Of a stretch of DNA of 64,000 nucleotides, positions 11,458 through 33,415 are shown in pieces; position 1 is the stretch's first letter, and each line of letters begins with the position of its first letter. The DNA comes from Tigriopus japonicus (lineage: Eukaryota > Arthropoda > Copepoda > Harpacticoida > Harpacticidae), in contig CM021315.1 in the NCBI GenBank assembly GCA_010645155.1, positions 4,046,928 to 4,110,927 of the forward strand, read 5' to 3'. The position numbers were made by a program, and so were the translations under genes. Under the pieces are notes generated by a model. That model did no database searches, was not told where the DNA came from, and saw nothing but the letters and a program-made list of their open reading frames with translations.

Positions 11458-11815
11458 AATAGAGGTTGTGAAGAATTGTTTGTTGTCCCCTTCTATTCCC
11501 GCCCCACCAGCCTGTTGCGTAGACATCGCTGAAGGCCAGCCAGCATTGTCCATGCACTCGGGAAGAAACAAAACTCAACATAAGTTTAAGTATTTCGCAA
11601 TATGTGTGATATTGTACTAATAAATAAGTATCATAATTGTTTACCGAAATCAAAAAGGACATTGGTTGGTGACATTGTTGGCAAATTTACTTGAAATATT
11701 AGGTAATTTGTCTCTTCCTATGTGTCTGGACAGTGCAGGCTGGCCCACAGCGTGTCTACGCGGCAGGTCTTGGCAGAGTCCATAGCGAAAGACAACAATC
11801 AATTCTTCACAACCT
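11458..11815. repeat. Inverted repeat pair (about 105-bp arms)
   Basis: The segment 11458-11565, starting ATAGAGGTTGTGAAGAATTG, recurs as its complement at 11705-11815 with scattered differences, separated by about 140 bp. It abuts the reverse-transcriptase relic. It may be a foldback remnant or an inverted duplication of part of that retroelement. Confidence 0.65.
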
Positions 11816-12250
11816 CTATAGCTGGTAAACTATCTTTCCCAGTACTTTTGAGAGTGATGATAAAAGGCTTATAGGACGGTAGTTAGACATTTCTTCTCGG
11901 TCGCCCGCCTTGAACAGGGGTAATACTTTTGCAATTTTGAATTGTTCAGGGAAGTATCCCGTGATCAGCGAAATGTTGATAAGACGACTAAGTGGCACTG
12001 ATATTTCATATTTGATTCCTTTTAAAACCAGGCAAGAAATTTCATCAATACCGTGACTGGTTTTTGATGGGAGTTTGTCAGTTATCTTCATAACGTCGGA
12101 TTTATTCACTGCCTTGAAAAAGAATTAACGAGAAATAGGGTTACGGGGTAAGAAATCTAAAATGTCCGAGCGAATTCTTTCTCGAAATATTTCATCACTT
12201 ATCTTTTTTCTAATGCCCGCAAAATACTTGTTAAACGATGATGCTATTTT
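11816..12250 (-). pseudogene. Non-LTR retrotransposon reverse transcriptase relic
   Basis: The minus-strand translation shows the N-terminal part of a jockey/CR1-type reverse transcriptase. FNKYFAGI is followed by ITDKLPSKTSHGIDEISCLV, then FPEQFKIAKVLPLFKAGDR and SNYRPISLLSSLSKVLGKIV. An in-frame TAA near 12124-12126 breaks it. Neither an endonuclease domain nor the YADD-type catalytic box is present, so it is a dead fragment. The part from 11816 to 12109 is open. It may belong to the same broad retroelement class as the tails at 48372 and 62395, but the pieces do not overlap. Confidence 0.85.
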
Positions 12251-13431
12251 TACAATTCATTTTACAGTTTTACAATTCATTTTAAGATTTTTACTATGAT
12301 GGTTGGGCCAAGAGCCCAACTGAGGGCTCTTGGTCGTTGCCGGCCAAGAGCAATTCAGCAATCACTTTACGCTTTTGTTCCTGGGGCTTCATATTTCTGG
12401 ATTTAAACAAAAAAATTAACAAACATTCAAAACCGGTTTTTTGTCAAACCAGAAAAACGCGGGAAATAAAAATATTCCTCTTGCTTCAGGAGATATACGT
12501 CATCCAAGTTTTGTCTGGATGCTTCTGCCCCTCCCCGTAGCTCGGTTGCGCGTTAATCAACTACGCTACACCTTCTCCCTAATTAACCTAAAAGACTACT
12601 CATTGAAAAAATTGTTAAATACGTCAAAAAGAAATTCTCCAAAAGTTAATCAAATTACCTCTAAAACTAGATTTTTCGTCAAAAATGCCTCAATTTTTTA
12701 TATAAAAACTGGGGAAAATTTGAAAAATTATTATTCTAAAAAATAAATTTCAAATCCGATCTCTACTAATAACAAATCAATATCAAACAAGACATTCAGT
12801 CTGTATTTCAAATTTGACCGACATTCCTGGCCAAACATGGTGTTGGTCGGGGTAGTATAAATATAGAATATGGACAAATTGTCAAGTGCTCCGCTTAAAA
12901 GTTCTTCTCAGGGTGCTCATGAACCAATTGGGCGATTCCGAATCACAAGACATGCGACTTCCAGTCCTGAATCCGAACAAGGATGCCGAATCGAAGGTCA
13001 CCGATCTGCGAGCGTACAACCTTAATAAAAGGAGAGAGAAGGGACTTTGACAGATATTGAATAATGGGCTTTTACTCTTATGATTAGGTAACCATGTCAA
13101 AAATGTTGGCAGCTTTTAAGGTTAGACCACACGATTTTCAGACAGTGTGTCCACACGATGTAAGTGCCTTTGTTGGGATTGAATCTAAGCCAGGTCATTG
13201 TATTTGCGTTTAAATGAAATTGCAAAATTTTCAATTTGAAGAAGACTACTGTTTGGAAGACAGCTTTTTTTTTAAATGTGAGGTAATTTTTTGGCTTGGT
13301 TTTGCTTCATCAAACGTAAAGAGGTGCTTCAAGGTGTTGATTTGAGCTCACGATATCAATCTTAAATTTGAGTGAGATAGAGTATCACATGTATAAGTGA
13401 ACAGGAATTTTTAGAATAGATTAGTGTCGAT

Positions 13432-13655
13432 CATGTTTGTGGTCGGTTTTTGAAATGTTGCGCTCGGGCCTCTCTCCCACTTAAATCCACCTGTTTTTGC
13501 TTAGAAAATGTGCGAGAGGTTCATTAAAAACGTGATTTATCCCTTTTTCGGTAAGCCTTCTACCAAAATGAGTTCAAAATTGAATGGGCTAGAGATTTAT
13601 ATAAGTCATCAAACAATCATTCTCAAAATTGGTTGACAAAATACAGAGCATTTTT
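13432..13655. repeat. Dispersed repeat, copy 1
   Basis: About 225 bp that matches the complement of 16211-16442 at an estimated 80% identity. Shared words include TCTCTCCCACTTAAATCC, ACCAAAATGAGTTCAAAATT and CTCAAAATTGGTTGACAAAA. No coding potential seen; probably an old transposon. Confidence 0.75.
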
Positions 13656-16210
13656 TGATCAAAAACGATCATTTTTTGATCAAAAACGATCATTTTCACT
13701 TCATGTTAACTCTTGCCAGACCGTTCTGCTGATCTGTGGTTCTGCTTCGCGGCACATTTTCAAGCTCCTCTCTTCCTACCTTGAAGTCAGCCGGCACAAA
13801 GAGTAAGCCTCAAAAAGCAGGGATAGCAAATTTTGTCTTTGAATGAATTTCTGCCATTTTCTGTCACTTTTTAGCAAATAAAGCAGAAAATGAACACCAA
13901 TAGACAAAACATCCCATGTACTGAATTTGAAGTGCAAATTTATGCCTTTAAATCAAGATTAAGATAATCAAACGTAATTGAAGTTTACACTTTGGACAGA
14001 GTAACAAAAATTGACCCAAATTTTATTCCAAATATTATCATATATAGAAAAAGGATCTGAGTAGTTTCAAAACATGATTCTTAAACGCACTTCAGCATAA
14101 ATAATGTTAATACTTGGTGTCTACCGGAAGAATTTAGTTTTTTTGTTTCAATAGCATGAGAATGAATTATTTTGTTTTACTTTTTTTTATGAAATAATAC
14201 CTACTGTAGTGTGTTTGCTCATGATCAAGTGCATTGCTCACAACCTTCCCCCTGTCTATACATATTAACCATTGTTTGTCAGAATTTTTTTCAGATGTCA
14301 GATGTCAGTTTGTCAGATCATTTGTGGTCGTGAGGCGCCCACAGGGATCATTTGTGGTTGTGTTTCACCCAGATGAATTGCACGGTGGGCCGTGTGTTGC
14401 CCAGATGGATTAGATGGTGGGCTGTGAGTAGCCCAGATGGATAAAGTATTATCTACTCACTACGTGTTGCGTGGCCTCTCGGCTACGCAGGATGTCACAC
14501 TACTTAATATCGTTCTTTAGACATCTCATTTTGTATTTCTTCATATGGTGATAAGTGTTTAACTGCAATTATAATTTAAGAACATTGCATGTGTAATCCA
14601 TTATCTATTTTTTGAATCAACCTTTGTAACATTTCAAAAGTGAAAGTGTTTTATATTGTCTATAAATATTTTTTACATGTTTGGATCAAGATGTCAATAA
14701 GCCGAATATAGCCGAATCTGATCTTCTTTTAGATATTTTTTGGCATGGTTGGTTCGTAAAATTCTTGTAACACTGGTTCGCTCTTTCGAGGGGACCTCTT
14801 ACATCGTCACCATTACCGTCAATAATTGATGTGTTTTTATTCATGTAATTTTCCAAATCTTTCAAACAGTTAAAGTAAAGTAAATTAAACTTGAAATATG
14901 AGAATGTCAGATTAAATCTTGAAATAGTACTTGTTGCTGACACAAAATTTACTACGTGTTTGTTTGTATATGCCATCTCAATAATGATACTTGTTTGTAT
15001 AAGAATATTGCAGGTGCTAATAGACAGTATTCCTTTTTCAAACTTTGGTTCTATGTTATAAAGTTAATTAGGAAATTGTCTATAACTAATTAGATTCATT
15101 ATCATTGAACAATAAAAGTTCAATATTCAAAAACTGAAATTGTTTTGTACATTGCCAAGAACAATGCAACATAAAAATCATATTTTGTTGAAATTGGATT
15201 TAAGAATACTTTAAAAAAACATTTGCTCCTGACACAAAATCAACATCCATTGTCACTTTATGCCATCTCTTGTTATAAGAATTACTCTTAATGTAGGAGT
15301 ATTGCGGGTGTTGACTGTGCTGACAATTTTTCTAATAAAGCCTACTGATATGATAAATGCACAAAATTAAAAAAAACTTAATTTAACAAGTCAATCAATG
15401 ATTTGAAATTGGATATTTGTCTCAAAAATACTTAAAACCTAGTGTTGCATAATTTAAAAGCATTGCAAGATTATTTTTATGGGACCGTTAAAAAGTTATA
15501 GTCATGCAACAGTGACCGTTACAGCTAATTATATCCTTCTGTAAAATCAGGTGTGCTTCTTCTTTCTTTAATTGTTTTTAATCAATTTCATATTGCCAAA
15601 AGCAGAAGTAAGCAAATCAAATTTTAATGATTGAAATGTTCGCACACACTTTTCATTGTCCTTAATTTACTTGTAACACCAGGAAAACATAATCTTATTT
15701 GGTATTGGAGAAATCTAACCTGATTTAAAAACTCAAATTTTGTGTAGCAAATGCTCTCTGTGTTTCAACTAGAGCTGAAAAGATAGAAGTACATATGCCT
15801 GGGCATTTTATTTTTCAAAGTATTTGGTATTGATGTAAGTAACCTAAGCCTACAATTCAAAAGTTTGAGTTCAAACAATGAGCATTGCAGAATGAAATTG
15901 CATGCAAATTTATTTCTGGGTGTATTTTAAGATGAAATTACAGTGCTTGATTTGGCCGCACTTACTTTATAGAGAACTCAAAATGGAGTCAAATAGATTA
16001 TTTCATGAACTCGCTTCTCCCTAATTCAAAGTAATGAGCTTTTGGAGAGATGCTAAGGCGTATGAAGCACCTAAAGTGTCTAAATTTTCCCTAAGAGTAT
16101 CAAATGTGGTAAGAATCATTTCTGTCAATATCTGCCAAGTGGCAGAAAGTGGCTTTAGTTCTTTTGCCATCAATGATAAGAAGTCTTGAACTGAAGAAAG
16201 TCATTTCTAA

Positions 16211-16442
16211 TCGTAAAATGCTCTGCATTTTGTCAACCAATTTTGAGCATGATTGATGACTTATACAAGTCTCTGCCTGAGTCAATTTTGAACTCATTTT
16301 GGTAAAAGGTATACCATAGGTGGGCATGGGATTAATAACGTTTTTATTGAACCTCTTGCACATTTTCCTAGCAAAGACAGACGGATTTAAGTGGGAGAGA
16401 GACCCCAGCGCAAAATTTAAAAAAGCGCCTACAAACCTGCAT
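16211..16442. repeat. Dispersed repeat, copy 2 (inverted)
   Basis: Inverted partner of 13432-13655. The 120-codon minus-strand open frame over this copy is not conserved in the other copy and is not treated as a gene. Confidence 0.75.
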
Positions 16443-16610
16443 TCCAGTAATCCATTATGCAATTAATTTCTTGGGTGTGGACAAGACCATGCAATCAGTT
16501 AGATAATTGGAACACTTGGAACAGTGCCTCCATCTTGTCTCATTACTTTAGGCCTGGAATGGTCTTTTGAGTGACCCAACAGGTGCAATGAAGAGCGAAA
16601 AAATCAGCGT

Positions 16611-16909
16611 AGACCTTGCGTCAAGAGTCCCATCTTAGGTTGATTTCCAGCTTGGTTGTGGTTGCCACGACGTAATCATTGATGCTAGTTTTTGGACAAA
16701 TCTTAAGTTATTTTCCTTAATGATATAATTTTTCAAATGGAATTATTTAGCTTAAAGAAACCGTTCTGGAGAAATGATCGCACTTGAAAAATCTTAAATC
16801 TAAAAAGGAAAAGGAATTGACATCAAGATGCCACAAAGTGGCATCAAAGATTGTGTTATGGCAACCATGCCGGAAATCAACGTAAGATGGATCTGGTAGC
16901 GCAAGGTCT
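16611..16909. mobile_element. Foldback MITE-like element
   Basis: Inverted arms of about 75 bp: 16611-16690, beginning AGACCTTGCG, and its near complement at 16830-16909. Shared inner words include CATCTTA, GTTGATTTCC and GGTTG. No clear target duplication. Non-coding. Confidence 0.7.
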
Positions 16910-17780
16910 CTCCTACTGTTATTTTAGGCGGTTCATTGCTATGATTGAGCTCATAAATTAAAACTTACAAGTTCTCACTTGGTATCCGACCCTGGAGTCA
17001 AAATGATTTTTAAAATATATGTGCCATTGACCATCCACTTTAAAACTGGTCTAAAATGTCTTCTCCGACTCAAATTCATAAAAACGTGATTTTGTAATTT
17101 TGGAATAAACCATCATCTATACGTAAAATATTACCCCCCACCAGAAATATATTCTCAACTTCAATTTCAAATCGGTCACTTTTTTGGAAATCCATGACAA
17201 AACGCGAGTCTAAAAAGCGTTGCAAAAAATTTACAAAAAAAAAAAACATTTCAATCGAGTCGCGCAAGAATTTATTGAGTTAGTATTGAACACTAATAAA
17301 AATTATGATGTAAAAAAGCAAGAACAGCTGGCATTACCTAAAAATACTGCTTGAAAGACGAGTTCGATCTAGATTTCCAGGATATTGAACTCTCTATGGA
17401 AAAGAAGAAACAGCTGATAATTTAGATCAAATTCTGCCTTGACGAGGTTTTAAATTGATTTCAACAGCTTGTGCACTGTAGTTGGTTGGATATGGAAGAC
17501 ATGTTTTTCATCACAGGTTTCCTTTGAAAGCATTTTTTTTGCTCTCAGGAGATTCACTTTTAAAAAGATTAATCGGTTGGCACGGGAACACGGGAAGCAA
17601 TTATTATTGCACACAGGTTGACAAATTGGGTCATCTCAATCCATTCAAACACGTGTCTCAGGTCCTACTGAGGCTCTGAAAGAAACCAACAGTTAGTACA
17701 TACAAACTCACAACACAATCAAACGCATGCAATGTGTTGCATTTTGAATTCCTTGACGAACCACCTTGACAACTGAGTGC

Positions 17781-28211
<10,431 letters not shown>

Positions 28212-28871
28212 GATGGTATCAAAGTTGAATGGGCACAAGCATGGATATTTAGAGGCAATGTGGTTCAATTAGATTTAGAATCTTCCACTGATGAGGAAAG
28301 GGAAAGCACCTAGGGACGATGAGATAGGGGAAAGTCGTTCCAGCATAGTTCATCGCATGTTGATCTCGTGGAGCACTTCAAACAAACGAAAGAACACGAT
28401 TTCCATAGACTGTACATACACGTAGAACGAACTAAGGTCGACTGTGCGACTAAGTTAATGTTCAATTCAGATCCGCAATCGGGCATCCGTTTGTCCATAA
28501 GCTCCTAGAGAGTGAACTGTGATGGGTTCGAGCACTCGTTTTTCCATCCAGGATCATCGGCATGATGTCCGAAGCCGTGACAACTACCTGTGCAATCCTA
28601 ACTAGTTGAGACTTGCTCTGTGAACGATTTAAGCCGAGGGTCAGGAGCTGGCACAGGTAAACGTCATAGATGTTGATTGAAATAGGGAGGAGAAAGTTGA
28701 ATGACAGCTCAACGTGTTGAGGTTTTGTCAGTTTTGAGAATTGTTCCTATTTATTGAAGACTTGTCTCGTCGTATTTGAACAAAGTTTTGTAATTAGTGA
28801 AAAGTAATGCTCAAAGCATAAAAACCTTAATAATAATGATTTATCAGTTTACTTGTTTTATTCTTACTATT
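28212..28871. other. FER upstream region
   Basis: Between the FER start codon and the next repeat element. Presumably 5' untranslated and promoter sequence for the minus-strand kinase gene. I see no clear TATA box or additional coding exon. Confidence 0.35.
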
Positions 28872-29592
28872 TAAGGACAATAATTTTAGACGAATAATCT
28901 TACTCGTTTTTTTCACCTTTTTTGTCTTTTGTACCTTTACTCGTTGAGAAAAGTGTATTCTTCCAATTTGGATTTTATTCGTCCTTTTTCGTCAAATCGA
29001 GCAATTTCATTTTTATTTTTTCGGCCAAATTAGGATTTTTCTTGGATTTTAAGTTCTTTTTTAGTGGTTGTTTCCAAATAAAAAAATCTTTAAAAAATTT
29101 AACGCCAAAACTTGAGACGAAGTTAAATTTTGATGGTGAATTGTGTTTTTGTACAAACAAAATATGATCAACAAAATTTAATCCATTTGCAGAGTCGTAT
29201 GACAAACTTTTTTCTGCCCCCCCTACTGAAAAACTCACTTAAAAAGGGGGATATTTGTTGAACTCTTGGTTTTGTTAATTTATAAGTGCAAATGACAATT
29301 TGTGGTTCATTTGGTACTTCCTTTTGTTAATTTTCCACATTTTGTTGTTTTTGCACAATGGAGCGGGGTTTTTTTCATTGTCAAAAGGGCCATACATTTC
29401 GTTTACGTAGTTTGTGGGCAGCAGTTTTGCTCGCCCTTTTTAGTTTTCCTAACGGGGCACTTGATTAGATTTTGTACCTTATCTGTAATTTTCTCGTCTA
29501 ATGCTGACTTTTGTTCCTCCCTTTTTGTTTAATATTTTCGCCTCTTTTCGTCTAATTTGACAGTTTTATTCGTCGAAACTTCATGTCTCTTT
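28872..29592. mobile_element. Second GACGAATAAA-family element
   Basis: About 720 bp. The left end is TAAGGACAATAATTTTAGACG. The complement of the right end reads GACATGAAGTTTCGACG, then AATAAAACTGTCAAATTAGACG-like sequence, matching the left end of 464-983. Flanks TTACTATT (28864-28871) and TTATTATT (29593-29600) could be a 7-of-8 target duplication. Non-coding. Confidence 0.55.
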
Positions 29593-29599
29593 TTATTAT

Positions 29600-31876
29600 T
29601 CATTGGTTCTACATTGTAGTGATCAAGGGAAGTTTTTGCACGGCATTTGAATGTGATAGTTCATGAATCAATGTACATTTAAGGTCAAATTTCATCAATA
29701 CAGTTTCTTTTTTATGCCTGTTTAAGAAATAGAGTTGAATTTTTTCTTTGAAATTTGTTATCAGTAACAAGTGGTTTTATTCGATTTATTCTTGGTTGAG
29801 TCATCCTTCGATAGTTGTAAAACTAACTGACCAAAAAGCGGCATTTCTGTCAACTCTTTCATCTTGTGAATTAGCAGCCTACTGAGGTTTCCTTAGATTT
29901 AGAATACAAAGTCAGAAATATTGCCGATTTTGTATCAACAAAGTCAAATTTATCGACTGTTGCTGTCTCTAATCAGAATTATTTCGACATTTTAAAAAAT
30001 GTGATTTTCATTTGTTCACTATTACGGAGAGAATAGCAATAATTCAATCCTTTATCTTCATCAAAGTCGGTATCAACAACGGGAAAAAACACGTGCAAAA
30101 TATTGCAGCTTAGAATTTAAGATCCTTTTTGCTGCACATTTTGTAACTCAACAAACACATTCCATTAAATTTTAAAGACCAGGGCAAATTAATTTCTGAT
30201 GCCTAATCTGACAACATGGCAAGTAATACTTTTCAATCGTTTCTCATTCCTTCAAATTGGAAGTCCTGACCTCTCAACTCTCAACCAAGGGGGTGCCACA
30301 TTCCTTTTTTTGCATGATGATTGATTGTTCAATGAGACATTGTTCAGTCAAAACAAATTTCATATCTTTTAATAATCAATACTCTAAACAACAAAGGCGT
30401 AAGTGAGATGCAAATATAGTGAAAATATTCAAATATAAGCATGTCAGGCAACAATCCTAATATTAATGTTTTTCTCATAATTGTAAATCAAGTAAAAACT
30501 TGACAAATATACTAGATTGGAGTAAAATTTGTGGTCAAAGTTTGAAAATATTGCTGCTTTTTCTCTCAAGCAAAAGGTTTCCATGTATAATAACCAGATC
30601 ATTCTTTAAAAAAAATGTCAAATCCAAACAAATTGTCTCAGCCTTTTCAGCCACAATGTTTGAGCGACCTCCCCTTGGCAAAAGGGTTATTTGACAGGCT
30701 TGCCATTATGGCTTATGAAATGTGGGGGACTTCAGAAATTCTAGAATCAATCTTTTCCTATGAATTTAGTCACAAGTTCAATGGAAATGTACTGAAATAT
30801 TTACTTCATCACTTTCTTTATTTTACTTATTTAAAAACATAAGGTGTAGGTAAAGGCTTTTTATCTAAGGTGACCAGCTCTAAAAGAACTAAAAGATAGG
30901 TTTGAATGCCAGTTCTGGAGCTTTAAAGAGCTTTAGTGAGGTGATCGTAAAAAGAACCAGGGCAATTTGTGAAATAACTAGTTCTGCTCTGCGCACCTTA
31001 AATCATTTTGATGCAAAAGCACACACAAAATTCAATTTGTTTAAATTGCGCAATGTCTGAGATTTTTTTTTGAAACCAGGCATAAAATGTGGGAGAGTGA
31101 GAGTTAATTTTGAATCTTTAGCCCACATGTACTTGTGAATGACTATTTCTTGTTTCCTCAAAAGTTATATTTAACCAACAATTGTATTCAAAATCTTTCA
31201 TCCAGCTACAAAGGCTATACTACTTTAAAGTGCATTGAATTCTTCTTCACACTGTATTCTGTTTTTCGTGTTAAATGACGTAAATATGTTGCTGACAAGG
31301 ACCCAATCCTATAAATCCTAATTTTCCAGTTAGAAAAAAAAGATGCCTGCAGAATCACAGACCTAAAAGAAAAATTTTCTAAAGAAGACATCAACTTATG
31401 GTCAAAATCCGCTAGATTTTCACAGAAATTTAAAACCAAGACAATCTACTTGTAATGAGTTCATTTTGGTCACACTTTTTCCATCCCCCTCTGGCCTCAA
31501 AATCTTTCCTCAGGCTTCCCAGAAACATTCCTCTCCCATCCCCATGAAGCCCAATAATCAACGTCAATCTGGCCTAAAAATCGCACACCACTGCCCCATT
31601 TGACCAACCTTATCCGCCACACATTGGCATCCCTGTTCCTATCGCAGAAGGAGAAGCTCGGCCATGAATCTTTGGGCGAGTGCTGAAGCAACTCAAGCCC
31701 TGCTAACTGATTCCATCATCGTCACCAGCACGCTCGCTCTCTCTCTAGCTTAGCTAGCCCGCTCCCTCGTTCTCTCTCTCTTTTTCTCTGTGCCCGTACT
31801 AGTCCGTCTCGGTCGCTCCCTTCTTTTCGTTCGAGTCGTTCGTTGTGTATCTGCTTGTTCTCGTTCTCCTTCTGTA
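29600..31876. other. Intergenic region and CENP-S promoter side
   Basis: No gene recognised from 29.6 to 31.7 kb. The last 150 bp (31725-31876) are strongly CT-rich (repeated CTCTCTCT, TTCTCTCTCTC), a pattern compatible with a GAGA-type promoter in front of CENP-S. That reading is inference. The overlapping 60-155-codon frames come from this low-complexity composition. Confidence 0.4.
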
Positions 31877-33405
31877 ATGGCCCAACGCGTGGTAGAGACG
31901 GACGTCGGAGAGGAAGGGCGACTCGTGAAAAATCAGGTAAACTTTGGGTTTGGACTAACAACACCCATGGGATTTGGGTACCAATCAACGGCTCGAGGTC
32001 AGGGCTAGAAGTTTTACTTGAAAAGTTAGGTGTTCCGGGGCGGGTAAATGGGCGTAAATAGCGATTAAAGTTGGACCCCGGGCCATTGGTCACTGTCCAC
32101 CAATCGCGAGTCACTTTGGAAGGCGGCAAATTTGAATAATGGGAATCAAGTTGAACTGTTTTGAGATGATGGATATCGGGAGGATTCATGTTCTTGGTTG
32201 ACTCGTAAAGGGGTGAAATCCTGTAAATGTTGAAGCGCTTTGTTTGGTTTAGTCATTCATTCCTTTATACATTAGTAGTGCAGTTCAGCTTTACGAATCA
32301 AAGTTATTCTCTGAATTGATAATACATCAGAAACTGTATTTGATATATAATTATGCATAAGAGATCATTATCTATATATAATCATAAAAATATTATATAT
32401 CACTTTAACGTTGCAGAGGCTTTTGGCCAGTCTTCATTTTGCTTGCGGTCAATTGGCGACCGAACACGGACAATCCGCGGACTTGACGTATTCTCGAGGT
32501 TTGGTGGCGGCCTTGGGTCAATTGGCCTTTGACCAGTTGCGACAGTGCGGTCAAGACCTCGAGGCCTTTGCGCGACACGCCAAACGGAACACGGTTCAAG
32601 CTGACGATGTCAAACTTCTAGTGCGAAGAAACCCACGTCTGGTAATTTTTTGTTATTATTTAGTATGGAATTGTTTACTTTTGTAGGTTTTAAAAAGAAG
32701 TCGATTTATTTTTGATTGATAACCAAGTTGATTTGTTGTGCATTAGTGTGTTTACTTATGCTGTACTTCTACGTTCATTTGTTAATTTTTATTTTCTATT
32801 TACTTGTGTACTAGTATATTTGTTTACTTTTTTGCATTTACAGTATAGCACTTTTAATATGATTTTATATTAATTTTCTTTTTCTTACATGCAATACTTT
32901 TTATTAATTTACTGATTTTGTGTAGTTCTTTTTTACCTTCCCTCTCGATTTAATTAATTATCCACTAATCAAATAATTTACCTATTTCAAGTTATCTGGT
33001 GCCAACGATGGTTTGGTTTTGTTTTACTTCTATTTTGATTCATATATTGGTTTGTCTATCAATGATAATGTAATTATTAAATATCTAAGTATAATATAAC
33101 TATAATCAAAATTGAAATTCAAAAAATGATCGCACACGCTTGAAAAAAAATATTTTTGAAAACTGATCATGAGATAGGTGCGCAGCATATAATCATGAAG
33201 GCCATGACAGCTTTCGGCTCATATTTGTAACAGTGCTTTAACCCGTACATTTTTTTTTGCTTTTCAGCATGAGCACATAAGTGAATTGGCCTCGACCAGT
33301 TCTGCCGGACAATCAACTAAAAAAGCGTCCAAGCGGAAGAAAGCGCCCGATTCAGAAGTCGGTCCATCCAAAAAGAAACGTGAACCCGAGCCTTTCATCG
33401 TTTAA
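31877..33405 (+). CDS. CENPS: Centromere protein S (MHF1), histone-fold protein
   Basis: Three exons, 31877-31936, 32417-32641 and 33268-33405, all phase 0, giving 140 residues; the human protein is 138. CENP-S pairs with CENP-X as a histone-fold DNA-binding dimer, used in the CENP-T-W-S-X centromere complex and in Fanconi anaemia FANCM recruitment. The histone fold spans exon 2. Its diagnostic stretch FARHAKRNTVQADDVKLLVRR (about residues 71-91) closely follows the family FARHAKRTTIN..DVKLLARR pattern. The tail encoded by exon 3 is basic (KKASKRKKA, KKKRE) and may act as a nuclear signal. The start is the first ATG after the CT-rich leader. The stop lies only 10 bp before the INTS6 start. 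Confidence 0.92.
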
Positions 33406-33415
33406 TTAAGCCAAG

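Larger units (their letters stand above)
12251..17780. other. Intergenic stretch with degraded repeats
   Basis: No host gene recognised. It contains a perfect hairpin at 12308-12333 (stem CCAAGAGCCC, loop AACTGA), dispersed inverted copies at 13432-13655 and 16211-16442, and a small foldback element at 16611-16909. A 20-bp duplication of a GATCATTTTTTGATCAAAAA-type unit lies at 13651-13692. Open frames are short and AT-driven. The end of this stretch should hold the 3' untranslated region of FER; AATAAA on the minus strand occurs at 17271-17276. Confidence 0.5.

Noticed and set aside
12500..12580. tRNA-like words on the minus strand (TAGCGTAGTTGATTAACGCG)
   Set aside because: Only an A-box-like part is present, with no B box in the expected place.
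31497..32189. Minus-strand open frames of up to 155 codons
   Set aside because: They lie over the CT-rich promoter and exon 1 of CENP-S and have low-complexity translations.
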